Shown: one piece after another, positions 40,271 to 52,616 of the stretch
Layout: the number at the start of each line of letters is the position of its first letter
Numbering within the stretch: the stretch's first letter is position 1
Origin: Raphanus sativus
Taxonomy: Eukaryota; Streptophyta; Magnoliopsida; Brassicales; Brassicaceae
Length of the DNA stretch: 64,000 nucleotides
Direction: 5' to 3'
Assembly (NCBI RefSeq): GCF_000801105.2
Contig: NC_079512.1
Span: 23,701,848-23,765,847, forward strand
Program-made: the position numbers and the translations under genes
Notes under the pieces: generated by a model
The model's input: the letters and a program-made list of their open reading frames with translations, nothing else
Databases searched by the model: none
What the model was told of the DNA's origin: nothing

Positions 40271-42400
40271 ACTTAATTTTATATGTTTTGCGAAAATATA
40301 ATTAAATTTGGATTATTAAAATACTAACATATAATATTTATATATTTAATTGTGTGTTGACAAAACAATATGAAAATTGGATTGATTTATTTTATTAAAA
40401 ATGATTTACATATATGAAAAACTAAATAAAAACTTAGTTTACTGAAATTTGTTTAATTTTTTTTGTTTATATATTTAATTTGAGTTTATGCTTGTTATAA
40501 GTTATTATTGGTTTGGTGTAGATAATCCTTTATCCATTCCAATCCAAACCATTTTAATCCAATCAAGTAAGTTCATTCATCCATTTTTTTATTAATCTAT
40601 TTATTCCTATTTTTTATATAGTAAGATCTATGGTTTATAATGGATTGAATTGATCCATTAATTTTTATTCATGTTGACCACCCTACATTTAGAGGTTTTC
40701 AAACGCACAAACATACATACTCAAAACCAGTTATTAATTGGTGAGCTGATTCAATCTAGTTTAATTCTGGTGTGTTCTGTATAGACTATTATTATTCGGT
40801 TATAAGTTATGAGAATAACTCTAAAGATAATTGTATTAGTATAAAATCTTATCTATTTATTTCACAAAAATATGACAGATCAGACCAAAACTGAGAAATA
40901 ATTTACCTGAATCATATTCACTATGAACAACTGTACTTTTAACATGTTTTTCTCTAATATTTGTCTCCATTAATCTAAGAAATCACATCTCTTAAGAATT
41001 AAGCTATAAATTTTATTATAAACTATTAAGTAACCTCTTGATCAACTACTGCAATAAAAGACTTCCATTGCTTTTAATGAGTTTGAGATAATGTTTTTTA
41101 TCATTTAATAAATAAGTTTAGAACATCTAAAAAAACAAGCCATTACTAGATTTCCCAAACTCTATATTTTGAGGTTTAAAGGTATTTTTCTCCTAAATCA
41201 AAATTTAAAATTTAAGTTCAAAACTATTTGTATTTTATACTATTGTATTTATATTTATCATAATTTAATTTAATCTCATAATATTTTATAAATAGCTAAG
41301 CACATATATAAAAATATTACAACAGTATTAATTTATAAAAATTTATATTGAATATAAATTTTAAATAGAAATAACAAAATTAATAGTAAACTTCAAGAAA
41401 ATACCATATTATTCCATAAAATTATTTATGTAATGCATATATGATCAACTAGTGCATTTCAAAGTAGAAATGACTCTTTTTATTTTTAATTTGTATATTA
41501 AAAACTAAAAACTGTTGAAATTAGGTAATCTTAAACTTTTAAAGACATTTGATCTGAACAAAAAAATAAAATATGAAAATAAATATTGCTAAAAGATTTA
41601 ACTTGTATCGATGATATTAATACTCGTGAATACATTCGATTTAAATAAGAAAGAATCATACGAAAAACATCAAAATAACAATAACCACCATCTTCAGTTA
41701 CACAAATTTTTTTTGTACAATATTTTGGATATTTTGAAAGTTCCGAATCAAATTTACCTGACTGTTAGTGTTGTTTTAATATTAAAATTTGTGTAAAATT
41801 ATGTCTTCATGTAAATTTTTAAAATCTCTTTTATTGTTAAGCTTCTTTTGTATTGTCATTATCTAAATCTAGTTTTAAAATATTTTAAATCTTATTTTAA
41901 GGATTTATTTAGTTTTATGTGTAAAATTTAAATTTATAAAAAACATTCAAATTTTTATGAGACATAGATTTTTTTAAAGATTATTACGATAAACAAGAAA
42001 ATATTTAAGAATTATAAATGTGAAATGTAATTGTATGAACCAAAATACAAACAAAAATATGAAACTTTAAATCTGAAGTTTTAAGTAGTGAAATTTAAAA
42101 TATACAGTTTTACTCTTCAAAATTTCAAACTCAAAGTTTTCAAAAAAAATTTGGCGAGCAAAAAAAAATCATGTTTGAAGTTATAAGCTGTAAGATGGGT
42201 GAATCTCATATTACTTTGTTGTTCAAATTGATTTGAATAAAAAAGTACATCAATTAGATTTTGATCAAGTGGAAACAGAAGAAATGAAAAATGACAAGAG
42301 GATCACCCCTGACCTTCCGGAAACAAGACCGAGACGTCGGAGTATTCATTCCATTCGTTCGTCGTTAGGAATCTTTCCATTGAGGAATACCAATATCTAA
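40271..42400. other. AT-rich intergenic stretch, no gene
   Basis: Nothing recognisable; a strongly AT-rich block with only chance ORFs. Confidence 0.4.
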
Positions 42401-42418
42401 ATGATATATTGACATCCG

Positions 42419-42462
42419 CCATGGCGCCATTGTCTTCATTCCCCGAGAAGTTTGTTGCGCAG
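42419..42462 (+). other. Possible orphan first exon
   Basis: The ATG at 42419 opens MAPLSSFPEKFVAQ, followed immediately by a GT donor-like GTAAAACC. GC-richer sequence from 42295 resembles a 5' leader. No continuation in frame was found downstream, where there is a poly-C run (42487-42500), so it may be a remnant of a gene that was otherwise lost. The product is not recognised. Confidence 0.25.
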
Positions 42463-43819
42463 GTAAAACCTCACTAATTCCTCATCCCCCCCCCCCCCCC
42501 ACCCCACCCCATGTTAAACTATCATAAATTTTGTTTCATGCTCTAAATTTCATGAGCTATGTTAATTACAAACACTGTTTTATTAGAAGTTAAGTTTCCA
42601 ACAACATATATATCTTTATATATATGATATGTTCTTTGTCTCTTTGCAACAACACATGAATGTGAAAAAAGTATTCAGCATATTGATAGAAATAAGAAAA
42701 AATCGTAGGTCATAACATCAACAAATAAGTATCAGCTATCAACATATTGGAATTTAGAAATTTGGAACTCACGTAGAAAATACATCCATAATCATTATGC
42801 GATATATTTAAGAATATCATATAAACTATGGTGGTATATACTGTTTATTGGAATCTGATGACGCCCGCCCAACAACATGATCTTAGAATAATTCATATAT
42901 GTCGAACAAATGACTATTGAGATTTTTTTTTTGTAGAATCTATATTAGCAACGCAACGTTCTTAAATTTTTTTGTTCTCTTTTCATCAGTCGGATATTTC
43001 TAACTATTGGTCTGTTCTCACATGTTTAACTTAAGCAATTTGAAGAAGAAGAAAAAAAGAGTTTAAGCAATTTGTAACTTACCGTTTATATCAACACACA
43101 TTATAAAATTATTACAGTCAACAATTAAAATATAATTTATTTGTTAAGGATAATTGGATAAGATGTAAATGTCTATGATTGACGACCCCTCATAAAATTC
43201 TGATATATAGTTTTTCTTCCAAATATCCATAGTATCACATGGTATCAAATACACGAACTTGTAATATTTAAGTACATATAGGTAAATACTTGTTTGAAAC
43301 ATCACATATTGTAACCCCGGTTTACATATGATCCTAACCTTTTTTTACAAAAAAAAACATCACATATTGTATCTAGGAAAAACGCAAAAAAAACATCTCC
43401 ATTTAATTACCAAATTTATGTAAGACCAACATCAAATTACAAATAAAAGTGAAAGTAATGTTTGATATAAACAAAAAAAAAATCGGTACTATAATCCGAA
43501 TTTAACACCATTATATCTCTTGCAAAAATTGAAAATTGATTAAACTAAGAAAATAACATTTTTGTGGATATCACACAAATATTTTCATGTTTAAAAATAA
43601 ATAAAATATATATCCAAATAAACAGATTCATGGCCAAATAAACACCTTTCCGTTATAGTCGTCATTATTTTCACCGTTAACAATCACCATAACTATAAAC
43701 ATGTCTACCTCTACAAATCCAATTCATGATGATAGGAAAGTGGTGATGGTGGTAGTAGAAGTAATGATAACAAATCGAAAATGTTGCATCCTTTGTCTTA
43801 TCTACAATTTAATATATAC
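42463..43819. other. AT-rich intergenic stretch with a C tract
   Basis: A run of C residues broken by A at 42487-42508, then AT-rich DNA without a supported feature. Confidence 0.4.
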
Positions 43820-44075
43820 CATGCATGCAGTGGCGGACCCAGGATAATTTTAAACCTGGGTCAGAAATTATATGGGCTCTAAATTTAAAACAAAAAAGAG
43901 AATAAAATGGTGTCAAGTGGGCGTGGAACTCTGGTTTACGGGTGTCAGCCGAAGTCAAAAACACCACCAGAACCGATGAAATCCAGTTGTACGAGTTCAG
44001 CAAATTACATTTATAATATTTAAGGGGTGTGAGCTGATCCCATTTTCTGTACATGGGTCCGCCTCTGCATGAATG
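43820..44075. mobile_element. Non-autonomous hAT MITE
   Basis: The element (43828-44067) begins CAGTGGCGGACCCAGG and ends GGGTCCGCCTCTG. The flanks CATGCATG (43820-43827) and CATGAATG (44068-44075) are an 8-base duplication with one change. The antisense ORF here belongs to the element and is not a gene. Confidence 0.75.
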
Positions 44076-44330
44076 TTTGAATTTAAGTTATGACACGACG
44101 ATGCTAATTATAAGTACTACTATTTTTCCAAATTTACTTATGGATATATATATATATATATACATTACATTGCGTATTAGATTGCAAGATTTTTAATCTA
44201 CATTTTGTAGTTTCATTATATTGAACACTACTGCTGATTTGCTAGCTAAATCAGCTCTAGCTAATGGCTCTGTTTCTATTTTGTACCGAGACTCTTCGGC
44301 TTAATCAAATTTGTTGTTCAAAAGAAAAAG

Positions 44331-44587
44331 TACTCCCTCCATTTTATAATGTAAGATATTTTGCATGAATGCACAAAAATTAAGAAATTTATTTTTTAGA
44401 ATATAATATTATTAAATAATGTAAATTAAATATAAAGTAATCAATCACAAATAAAATAGAAAATTGTTATTGGTTACTCAATTTTCAATAAAGTTAAAGT
44501 ACCTTAAAACTATCAAAACATCTTATATTTTGAAACAACAAAATTTCTCTAAAACATCTTATCTTACGTTGTTGAACGGATGGAGTA
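44331..44587. mobile_element. Stowaway-like MITE
   Basis: The element (44333-44585) begins CTCCCTCCATTTTATAATG and ends TTGAACGGATGGAG, with TA at 44331-44332 and 44586-44587. No coding capacity. Confidence 0.7.
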
Positions 44588-45415
44588 TTTGTTTTGTACT
44601 TATATGGTTTCCGTTTCCACCTATGTTACTATACCCACTTGTTTTCTTACCCAAAAAGGAAAATCAATAATGGTTAATGTTTGAAATGATACTGTACCTA
44701 ATTATAAATAGAAAATGCAATACACATATTCTCTTACAAATTGAAATAGAAATATTTTACAAAAATAACTAAATAGAAATAAAACCTATATGAGCTCGAA
44801 TGTGTTCTCGTTACTGTGAGTTCCACCAACAGTTACACAAATTAGTGTGAACACATGAGGAAACAATTTAAAAAACGGTGATCGTATCTTATTCTTTCTT
44901 TAATTTTTTAATTATTTTACTGTCAATAGAAAAAACGACAAACATTAAGAAGACAGAAAAGAAAGAAAAAAAATTCAAAGTAAGAATTGTGGGGACTCGA
45001 ATTTCAATTGGTGAAAATGTCGTCCCTCCGTGAAGAATCAAACTCTTTCAAACTTCAAATCATTAAGTGTTTTCTTCTAGAAACCAGTGATTAAAAGATT
45101 CCCTTTGTTGCACACAATGTGCAAAGCGAAGCATATATCGATCTTACTATTTTTAAAAAATTAAGGAATTCGAAGTCTTCTTAAACTCTATTGTTGGTAG
45201 ATAAATACCACAAGAATCAGAATGCAAAAAAGAAGGGTCGGCCCAAACATTGCCAAAATATGTAAACAATGAAAATAAATAAATGGACATTTAACGTAAT
45301 TCATACGTCCTAAATTAATCAGTCGTTTATTTGACTTATGCTAGGCTGCTAGCACTGAATAGAAGTATCTTTATTTCGACCCTAGCTACATGTATCTAAT
45401 GTACATTCAGGTGTA
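44588..45415. other. AT-rich intergenic stretch
   Basis: No gene or paired element is seen. Confidence 0.4.
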
Positions 45416-46648
45416 TCCCCTATATATTATTTTAGGAGCATTCATAGAAAGTAATATTCACTTCATGTGTGATTTATATGAGTGCCATTACTTAGGTGGC
45501 AGCCTCACAATGACTTTCGTCCATTTTCTAACAAAACCCTTTAATTACTAGAATTATTACACCATGTGCCATTGGACATTAACAATAGAAATGCCTCACA
45601 TATATACTTCCTACCAAGCTTTCTTTAGTTACTATATGATGTTTCTATGGTCCACTCATATTGTATCTTTTACGATTCATGCTAAATATATATTTCTTAA
45701 AAATATGTCATATTATCTACTATATAATTTCTATTGAGCTTTATAAAATTATGATGTTTCATATGTCCACTCATATGGTATCTGTTTTCCAAAATCTACG
45801 TCTACGTAGAGGAATTGATAGTGATATGATCGGATATATTTTGACGACAGCATATTTTAATAAAATATGCTTTAACCATATATTTATGTAATAGCCAGAT
45901 TTTGGTTCTAAAACTATATTTAAACATGTTTTGTCTACAGATTCACTTGAGACATTTCCATTAGTTCTAAAACTATATTTTACTATTGATTCCATTGGTT
46001 CATTCTTTCCTGCCCATTGTTTTAGTATATTTTGAATAACATTTAAAAATTACATTACATGTCTCAGTGCACAAACTATATTTTGGTCAAGTCAAATATA
46101 GTAGATATTACATGTTAACCATTTCTCACGGCTGATTGCAATTTCGAAAAAAATCTAAAACGAAAATATATTTATTTAGGCAATATTGCTATATTAACGC
46201 GGATTGATTTATGATTATCAATAAATCCCACCACTTTCCTGCTGTGACAGGATATTAGATAGGAACTAATTTATTTGATTGTGCATGATTTATATTATTA
46301 TCAATAACTATAACGGTGATCGTGATTGACCTTAATTTATTGATATCAATTAACACACGAAATTCATCATATTACGTGGAGAATAAATTCTACCAATACA
46401 AACTTATGGGTCATTTTTACTAAAGCATGTAAGATATCATTTTTTTTGGATCAAATCATGTAAAATATCATTTATAAGATTCAAATGCTCTACAAATATT
46501 CTCTCATGTTCTTATATGAAGCTTTTGAGAGAATTTATATTGTATGTAATATTTTGTATATGACTTTTACCTTTCTAATATCGATATATTCAAAACTATA
46601 ATTTCCTTAAGTTTATTCATCCTGCGCATGGTGCAGGTTATCACCTAG
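45416..46648 (+). mobile_element. Non-autonomous Helitron
   Basis: The 5' end TCCCCTATATATTATTTTAG follows an A (45415) and resembles the Helitron at 20471. The 3' end is CTAG (46645-46648) followed by T, with the hairpin CTGCGC-ATG-GTGCAG (one mismatch) about 10 bases upstream. The interior is AT-rich; no Rep/helicase. The ORFs inside are short and unsupported. Confidence 0.75.
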
Positions 46649-47150
46649 TTATGTATGTATAACGGAATAACAACGCTAATTCAATCGCCAAAGAACAAAG
46701 CTTCTTCTGTTTTTCACTGAAAATTTAAGATGACGAATATCACCATTTTAAATATTTTTTTTCCATTTTAAATATTTCAATTTTATATATTACCGATCGG
46801 AACAACAATCCAACTCGTCGGATCATGGCAACAAAGAAAATAGCTATACTTAGAAACTATAAATAAAAATAAATAAGCTACAACTCCATGTGTTCCAATA
46901 TACTTTTATTACATATTTTTATTAAATTATATAGAAATATCAAATAACTGCAAGGCTACATATTAATCAAAAGATAAAAGTCAACAACCCTTGGATTGCT
47001 ATTGAATATCTTAGATAATCCAGAAAAGATATTGCCTAAACGGCTTCGTTTGAAATCCTTAATCTTAGGCTTTAGATAGATAAACCTATCTATTATTAGT
47101 AATAGTATGGTAGGAATAAAAACGTAAATTCTTATTAGGAACGTGCGTTC

Positions 47151-47541
47151 TCATTTGCCCAAGCCCGTCTTTTCCTTAATTGCCTCAGTCGCACCCTGTG
47201 CTTTCTGCTTCAGCTGCTGTCCACCCTGTGTTCGAATTCTCATAAATACGTGATTGTTTCATAAAATTATATTTAAGCATGAGAAAAGAAAATGGACCTC
47301 TGACAAAGATTCCTTGGCAGATTGAGCAGCATTAGAGGCCTTGTCCATCAGGTTGCTTGCCTTCTCCTACAACAATTTTAGTTACTTCAAATTAATATTA
47401 ATTATTAATCTAAACCCAAATCTAAGCAATACTTGTTTAAGCAAATACTTATTTAAGCTTAGATAAACGGTGTTGTATAGACAAAACCTGGGTTTGGCCT
47501 TTAGCTTGGCCAGCGTTGAAGCTCTGACTGTTGCTAGACAT
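47151..47541 (-). CDS. KIN1/KIN2-like small LEA protein; counterpart of At5g53820
   Basis: Three exons on the minus strand, 47488-47541, 47298-47366 and 47151-47225, splice in phase 0 into 65 residues. The product starts MSSNSQSFNAGQAKGQTQEK and continues ASNLMDKASNAAQSAKESLS; the end is QKAQGATEAIKEKTGLGK. It is Ala/Lys/Gln-rich with amphipathic-helix spacing and no cysteine or tryptophan, as in the Arabidopsis KIN1/KIN2 cold- and ABA-induced group (about 66 residues). The likely role is protection of membranes or proteins during dehydration, cold or pollen desiccation. All exons are too short for ordinary ORF scanning. The position beside the VQ gene matches Arabidopsis. Confidence 0.93.
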
Positions 47542-47619
47542 TTTCTTATCTCCTCTTAGAAAACGAACTTATAATTTGTAAAGGAAACTTGTGACTTCTG
47601 AGAAAGAGCATTACGGATA

Positions 47620-47710
47620 GAGGTTTATATACAGGTGGGGTCCTCCTGTCGTTACCTTCACGTGGATTTTTGTTATTGGATGTCTGTTTAGTCTTAACAC
47701 GTGGCTTTTA
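47620..47710 (-). promoter_or_regulatory. LEA gene promoter: TATA box and two ABRE/G-box motifs
   Basis: Upstream of the ATG at 47541, the minus strand reads TGTATATAAACC (TATA box, about 47622-47633). Beyond it are CCACGTG at 47659-47665 and again at 47698-47704. CACGTG-core ABREs in pairs are the usual binding sites for ABF/AREB bZIP factors in ABA-responsive LEA genes. Confidence 0.65.
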
Positions 47711-47747
47711 AGCTTAGTATTCTCCGGTCGGATTAGGGGGAGGTGTT

Positions 47748-47915
47748 GACCACGAGACAAGCACATCTGTTATAGACTTGTTCCAATGTACTTATTAATA
47801 GTTTAGTATAGTTCTGTTTATAATCCTTAACCACGAGGCACGAGACAAGCAAATCCGTTATAGACTTGTTCCAATGTAGTTATTAATAGTTTAATATAGT
47901 TCTGTTGATAACCCT
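47748..47915. repeat. Two-copy tandem repeat, 88-bp period
   Basis: GAGACAAGCA.ATC.GTTATAG with GACTTGTTCCAATGTA and TATTAATAGTTTA.TATAGTT occurs first from 47751 and again 88 bases later. It is located just upstream of the LEA promoter. Confidence 0.75.
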
Positions 47916-48323
47916 TTTTGTGTAGTGCATTATCATTTTATTTTTGTATTACATATTAAAGAGACACATAAACAAATGTATAATAATAGATATAAAACTA
48001 CACTCCACTAAATGGTCTGCCTCAACACTAAAAAAGATTAAAAACTTTGAGAAAATAATACCAAAATAGATAAAATGCAGAAAAGAGGATAATCTGGTCA
48101 CACGCAGAAAAGAGGATTTGATTAGAAACATTTACATTATATTTATATGACATATTCTACATATTAATTACATTGTAGGTCAAAAAATTACATTGTAGGT
48201 CAATTGTTGCTACACACACTTTTGCTAACAATGCTAACAAGCTATCTAAAAGTTCAATGTGAACGACGTAACTTAGTTATTGGCAACTAACTAAATGATA
48301 ATATCCCTAATTATTTTCTCAAT

Positions 48324-48599
48324 ATTTTCTTTGTTTGTTGTCCAGAACATTATGGCCCAATGGTAAGGACGGATTCCTTCCTGCACCCAGGTTGTGAGTT
48401 CGAATCCTCCTGGAAGGAACTAAGTCATGATTTCTGGACACCAACACGGATATAGACCTATGCTTTAGGACCCATTTGCATATCCGGAGAGAGAGTCTAT
48501 CCGTGGGCTGCACCTCCCCTTGGAGATTAATCTGGATCCTTCCATAGGCCCGGGATACCCCCAGGTTAATCAAAAAAAAAAAAAAAAATTTTCTTTGTT
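48324..48599 (+). mobile_element. tRNA-derived SINE, same family as the one at 7.2 kb
   Basis: The 12-base duplication ATTTTCTTTGTT is at 48324-48335 and 48588-48599. The element (48336-48587) has the tRNA-like head GGCCCAATGGTAAGGAC, B-box AGTTCGAATCC, and the body end GGGATACCCCCAGGTTAA with an A tail. It shares head, body and tail motifs with the copy at 7194-7432. Confidence 0.85.
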
Positions 48600-49437
48600 C
48601 CTTTCTATCTCTCTCGATTCTGTTGCTGGAAAAACAGTCGTTAAAGCCACGTCGACACATCAGTTAAGAGATAGAGCATTGCGAAGTAGTAGTATAGAAT
48701 CATCGAAAAAAATCTGAAACAGACTTGTTAGTCTTCTTCATCTTTTCTCTTGAGTTTCTTGAGACTTTATAATGGAGTTTCCCTCCTTGTTCGTGAGCTG
48801 TTTCTACTGCTAAGCTCATGGCAGTTGAGAGTTGAGTTTCTGTGTTTACTTTGAACATTAATTTTCTTACATTCTATCATTTCAAGATTTGATTCGTGTG
48901 TGTTGAGTTGAATACGGATTAACCGTATCAGATTCCTCTAACAAGAAGAAGGAAGGAACAGTGGCTAAGAATAATTTTCTCTCTTTCTCGATTTGATTTT
49001 ACTTTCCTCACTTCGCGATTCACGACTATCGCTCGATTCTTTTATCTCAGTTTCTAACTTTCTATTCTTCATCTTCCTTAAAGTTAGGGCTTTTAGAACC
49101 TTCTCAGTTGTTACACATCTCATTTTGCTGCCGCAAACGTTTTGATTTTTTTTTTATGTTGTGTGAAATTTTATGTGACATGTATGAAATGTTGTACCGG
49201 TCCATCTATTACTTGTGAAATTTTATGTGACAACAAAGCACTGAACTTTATCCTTGTGGCTTGATGTCCTCTGTTCTTATAACATTTTTCTCTGTTCATA
49301 CTACATACAAGATGCTTGATTTGGCGATGAATCTGCTCAAGTATTGATTTCATTCTTGCGACTCTGAGATGACCGGGGAAGGTGCGTTTTAGTGGTCTTG
49401 TCCTCATCTTTTCCTTAACTTCAGTTAATCTGAAATT
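48600..49437. other. Gene-flank-like DNA of uncertain origin
   Basis: GC content and CT-rich runs (48960-49080) resemble a 5' leader or transcribed region, but no ORF of length is seen. It may belong with the fragment that follows. Confidence 0.3.
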
Positions 49438-49890
49438 ATGAATAACTATTTAGCTGCAGCTTGCTCACAAAACTCGAACTGGTTCACGCTCCAAGACAAT
49501 AGATTCATTGACACATCCTCTGACACAACGATCGACGACGCGAACTTGACCGGAAACTCAGATGCCAACAATAGAAGCAACAACAATGAAGTTATGGGTG
49601 GAGATGAACAAGATGGCGGTCTAACCGTGGAAACACTATGGTGAGCATTGGGGGGAAACGATGTTATAATGAATTCATCGAGTGTTAATCACATGAAGCT
49701 AGTAAATTTGCAATAATAGTTATGGGGCTATAGACGTGTGCAAGTTATGGAGTCAGTGGAGCTCAAACCCCTTAGGACTTGCTGGAGTTTTCGATAGTCT
49801 TTCAACAGTACAGAGGAAGAGGCTTACTTTTAAGCGTACTATTGCTGTTGAATTAGTAGCTATTGAAGGACCTCTTGAAAGTTATAGCCA
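49438..49890 (+). pseudogene. Coding-like gene fragment, possibly from a SIT4 phosphatase-associated (SAPS) protein
   Basis: An ORF at 49438-49644 gives about 68 residues including SNWFTLQDNRF, TIDDANLTGNSD and an acidic Asn/Asp/Glu-rich tail. This resembles, from memory only, the acidic C-terminal part of plant SAPS (PP6-associated) proteins, where a W-F-x-F-Q-x-D-R-I motif precedes similar text. A second ORF (49736-49936, including NPLGLAGVFDSLSTVQRKRL) follows in a different frame and is not recognised. Neither has a full domain or convincing splice context. The call is a broken transposed fragment; confidence in the family is low. Confidence 0.3.
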
Positions 49891-49947
49891 AACTGTTGTT
49901 TTTTTCATCATCACCATCAGTATAAAAATTATTTGAAACATCTCATT

Positions 49948-50137
49948 GTAATATGATATTGAAACCTTTAAGCAATTTTGTTGCTTTCCATTTTATTTGA
50001 TCACAAATAATAAGGTGACTAAAAAGGAAAGAAATGATAAGGTGATTCAAGATCATCTATATTGTAATATGTACTGAAACCTTTAGGCAATTTTGTTGCT
50101 TTCCATTTTATGCTATCACAAAGAATAAGGTGACTAA
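49948..50137. repeat. Tandem duplication of about 117 bp
   Basis: TGAAACCTTTAAGCAATTTT...AATAAGGTGACTAA (49958-50020) recurs with a few changes at 50075-50137. The element that follows was inserted right at the end of the second copy. Confidence 0.7.
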
Positions 50138-51535
50138 GAGCATCATCAACGCGGACGCTTAACCCGGTTGCTTAGTGTTTTTAGGTTAAAAAGAAAAAGA
50201 AAATTGTGTAATTAAAGAAAAACTGTTGCTTAATTAAGACTCAGAAACAACGTTGCTTATAGACACGTGTCAGACATTCACCATTCTTCCTCTCTCTCTC
50301 TCGATGAAATCGTCTTCTCTCCTTTTGCATAGATTTGCTCTTCGTTTCCCCTCTTTGCTTAATTAAGACTCAGAAACAACGTTGCTCGTCCTTGATCTTT
50401 CGGTGGTCGGCGTCTCTGTCGATGTCTCTCTGGTGGTTGTCGTTAACAAATCCGCCTATCATTTGTGATCACTCCTCGACATAGAGAATCACTCGGCATC
50501 TCTTTCGGAGTCTCTCCTTAACGACTCCGCCTCTGTTCCTTCATCGACGATTAAACCATCCCTCTTTCTCTCTACGGTTCTCCTCGACGGTCGGTGGAAT
50601 CGAATTGAAAGGTAAAGCTCTGTTATTTGTTTCTATGTCTGAATCCTTTAATTCATGCTTGTCTTAAATTGAGCTTACATATCGGTCAATTTGTGATTAT
50701 GTCTCTAGTGATTCTCAGTGAGTCTTAAGTTGAGCTTAAATAAGTGGTTATGTTTGTTTAAGTGTGAGTCTTAAGTTTAAGTTTGAGTCGAAGAACTAGT
50801 TCGAGTCTTGAGTATGTTTGTTGTTTGTTGTGTTAACATTTCTGTTTCTTGTTCAATGTACCTCAATGTTTAATAAATTTTAAGTTTGAATTGTCTGAAA
50901 ACGAGTTATGGCATGGAGATGATGCATTGATGTCTGCTGATGTTTTAATATTATTTTGACAGATTTTTCTGGCCATCGTTCAATCTCTTTATGATTCATG
51001 TCTCTGGATTGTGTGCTTTACTTGACGTATCTGGGGCTTTGCAAGATGCTTGAGCCTAACCGTGAGCGCTTTAACCGTGGTGGTAACTGGTAAGGTGGTG
51101 GTTATGGTTCTATCTTTCTTCTTTCTACTTTGATTGTATAAAGTCTAGACTTGTGCTTGCAGGATATTAACAGGACTACAGTTTTCGACTGATGCAAAGT
51201 TCAAACAGACACGGGCCATACTTGTATAAAGTCTAGACTTGTGTAGCCACAGTCTTCTGTCTATATCTTCTCTCATGTGTATTCACTTTTGTAATCTTGT
51301 GTATTCACTTGTTTACTAGTGACTTGTGTACTCTCATTCTCTATATAAAGTTTGTGATCATCACTTTTGTTAAAAATGTTAAAAAAAATTAAGCAACCTA
51401 AAATAAGAAACTTGCAATGGAGGAGTAAAAATATCCAAGTTGCTTAGTTAAGTCTTTTACCAAAATAACTTCTTAAATACTATTATAATAGAATTAAGCA
51501 ACTCATTATGAGCTGTTGGGTTAATGATGCTCTAA
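50135..51535. mobile_element. Harbinger-like non-autonomous element of 1.4 kb with transcript-like cargo
   Basis: GAGCATCATCAAC (from 50138) and GTTAATGATGCTC (to 51532) are near-perfect inverses, flanked by TAA at 50135-50137 and 51533-51535. Subterminal GCTTAATTAAG/TTAAGCAAC words repeat inside. The interior (50290-51350) is GC-richer and reads like spliced-gene 5' sequence: CT-rich leader, GGTAAAGCTC donor-like site (about 50611), and a later short stretch encoding EPNRERFNRGGNW before a stop. No transposase domain was seen. It could be a deleted Harbinger or one that captured host sequence. Confidence 0.7.
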
Positions 51536-52616
51536 AAGGTTCTTGTTCATTAAACAAACTTGATTAAATATTGGTGAACATGTGGACCTAAGACACGTTG
51601 ACACATACAATTGCATCTAACTGATTTGTAAATCTACAGGTGGTAATGTTTTGTTTTAGTAAGGTGTACATGTCCATCCAAAACAAAACGAGGTGTTTAT
51701 TAAAACAAGAAAGCAGTTATATGTTTAGCCATAATACACTCTCTTATCGACCAAATAGCCACAAACATCTTTCTACATATCATATCACGGTTAGAAACTT
51801 ACTCCATGTTTGATCCAAAACAAAAAAAACTTACTCCATGATGCATATCACGGTTAGAACCTTACTCGATATTTCATAATTTTGATGAGCTTTTTTAGAA
51901 TCTTATTTTAATTCATTCTGATCATTTAGATTACATATTAGGTGTATATATTGTACTGATGTGCTCATCTGCAAATAACATGGATTAAAATGCACATCAC
52001 AGAAACTTTGGAGAAGAGTCAAATGTCTTTTCTGAAAATCCAAAAGTTACTAAAGTCAAAATGAAAAGAACAAACAACTTGAAGGACCAAAAGCATAAAA
52101 AGAGAAACTTGACTTTATTCATCGATTACGTCGTTCGGCCCTTAGTACACAGCTTGTTTTGCATTTTATTTTCAATCAGTGGCATTATCGTAAATTATTC
52201 ATCATCTTCCCCCAATTTTTGTAGGGTTTTCGACTCAGCAAGCTATTTTCATGGCGGCCATCAACTATTCTCATGTCCAAATTCGTTTTAAACATATATA
52301 TTTATTTTACTTTTTCAAGTTTATATTTTTTGCTTTTAATTTTCTTATATTTTCTTCTCTAAAAATCATGTTTTTCGTTAAAACTGTTAACTTATGTTTT
52401 TCTGTCAAAACCGCAAAATCACGTTTTTCCCGTTAAATTTGCAAAATCAAGTTTTCCGGTAAAACCACAAAATCATGTTTTCCCGCCAAAATCGCTTTTT
52501 CCAACAAAACCGCAAAATCACGTTTTCCTCTTCAATCTACCTGTAGAAATTTTTAATGTTGAATCATTATCCATCAATTTTCCTTTAGTATGATTTTTAC
52601 TCTTCTTTCTTGACAG
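51536..52616. other. Intergenic stretch with a degenerate repeat array
   Basis: From about 52360 to 52550 there is an array of units like AAAACCGCAAAATCACGTTTTCC, related to the array at 39750-40270 but in the opposite orientation. An ATG near 52251 (MAAINYSHVQIR) was considered as a NAC first exon but has no NAC subdomain. Nothing else is supported. Confidence 0.5.

Noticed and set aside
52251..52436. First exon for the left NAC gene (MAAINYSHVQ...)
   Set aside because: It has no NAC A/B signature and runs into the degenerate AT-rich repeat array.
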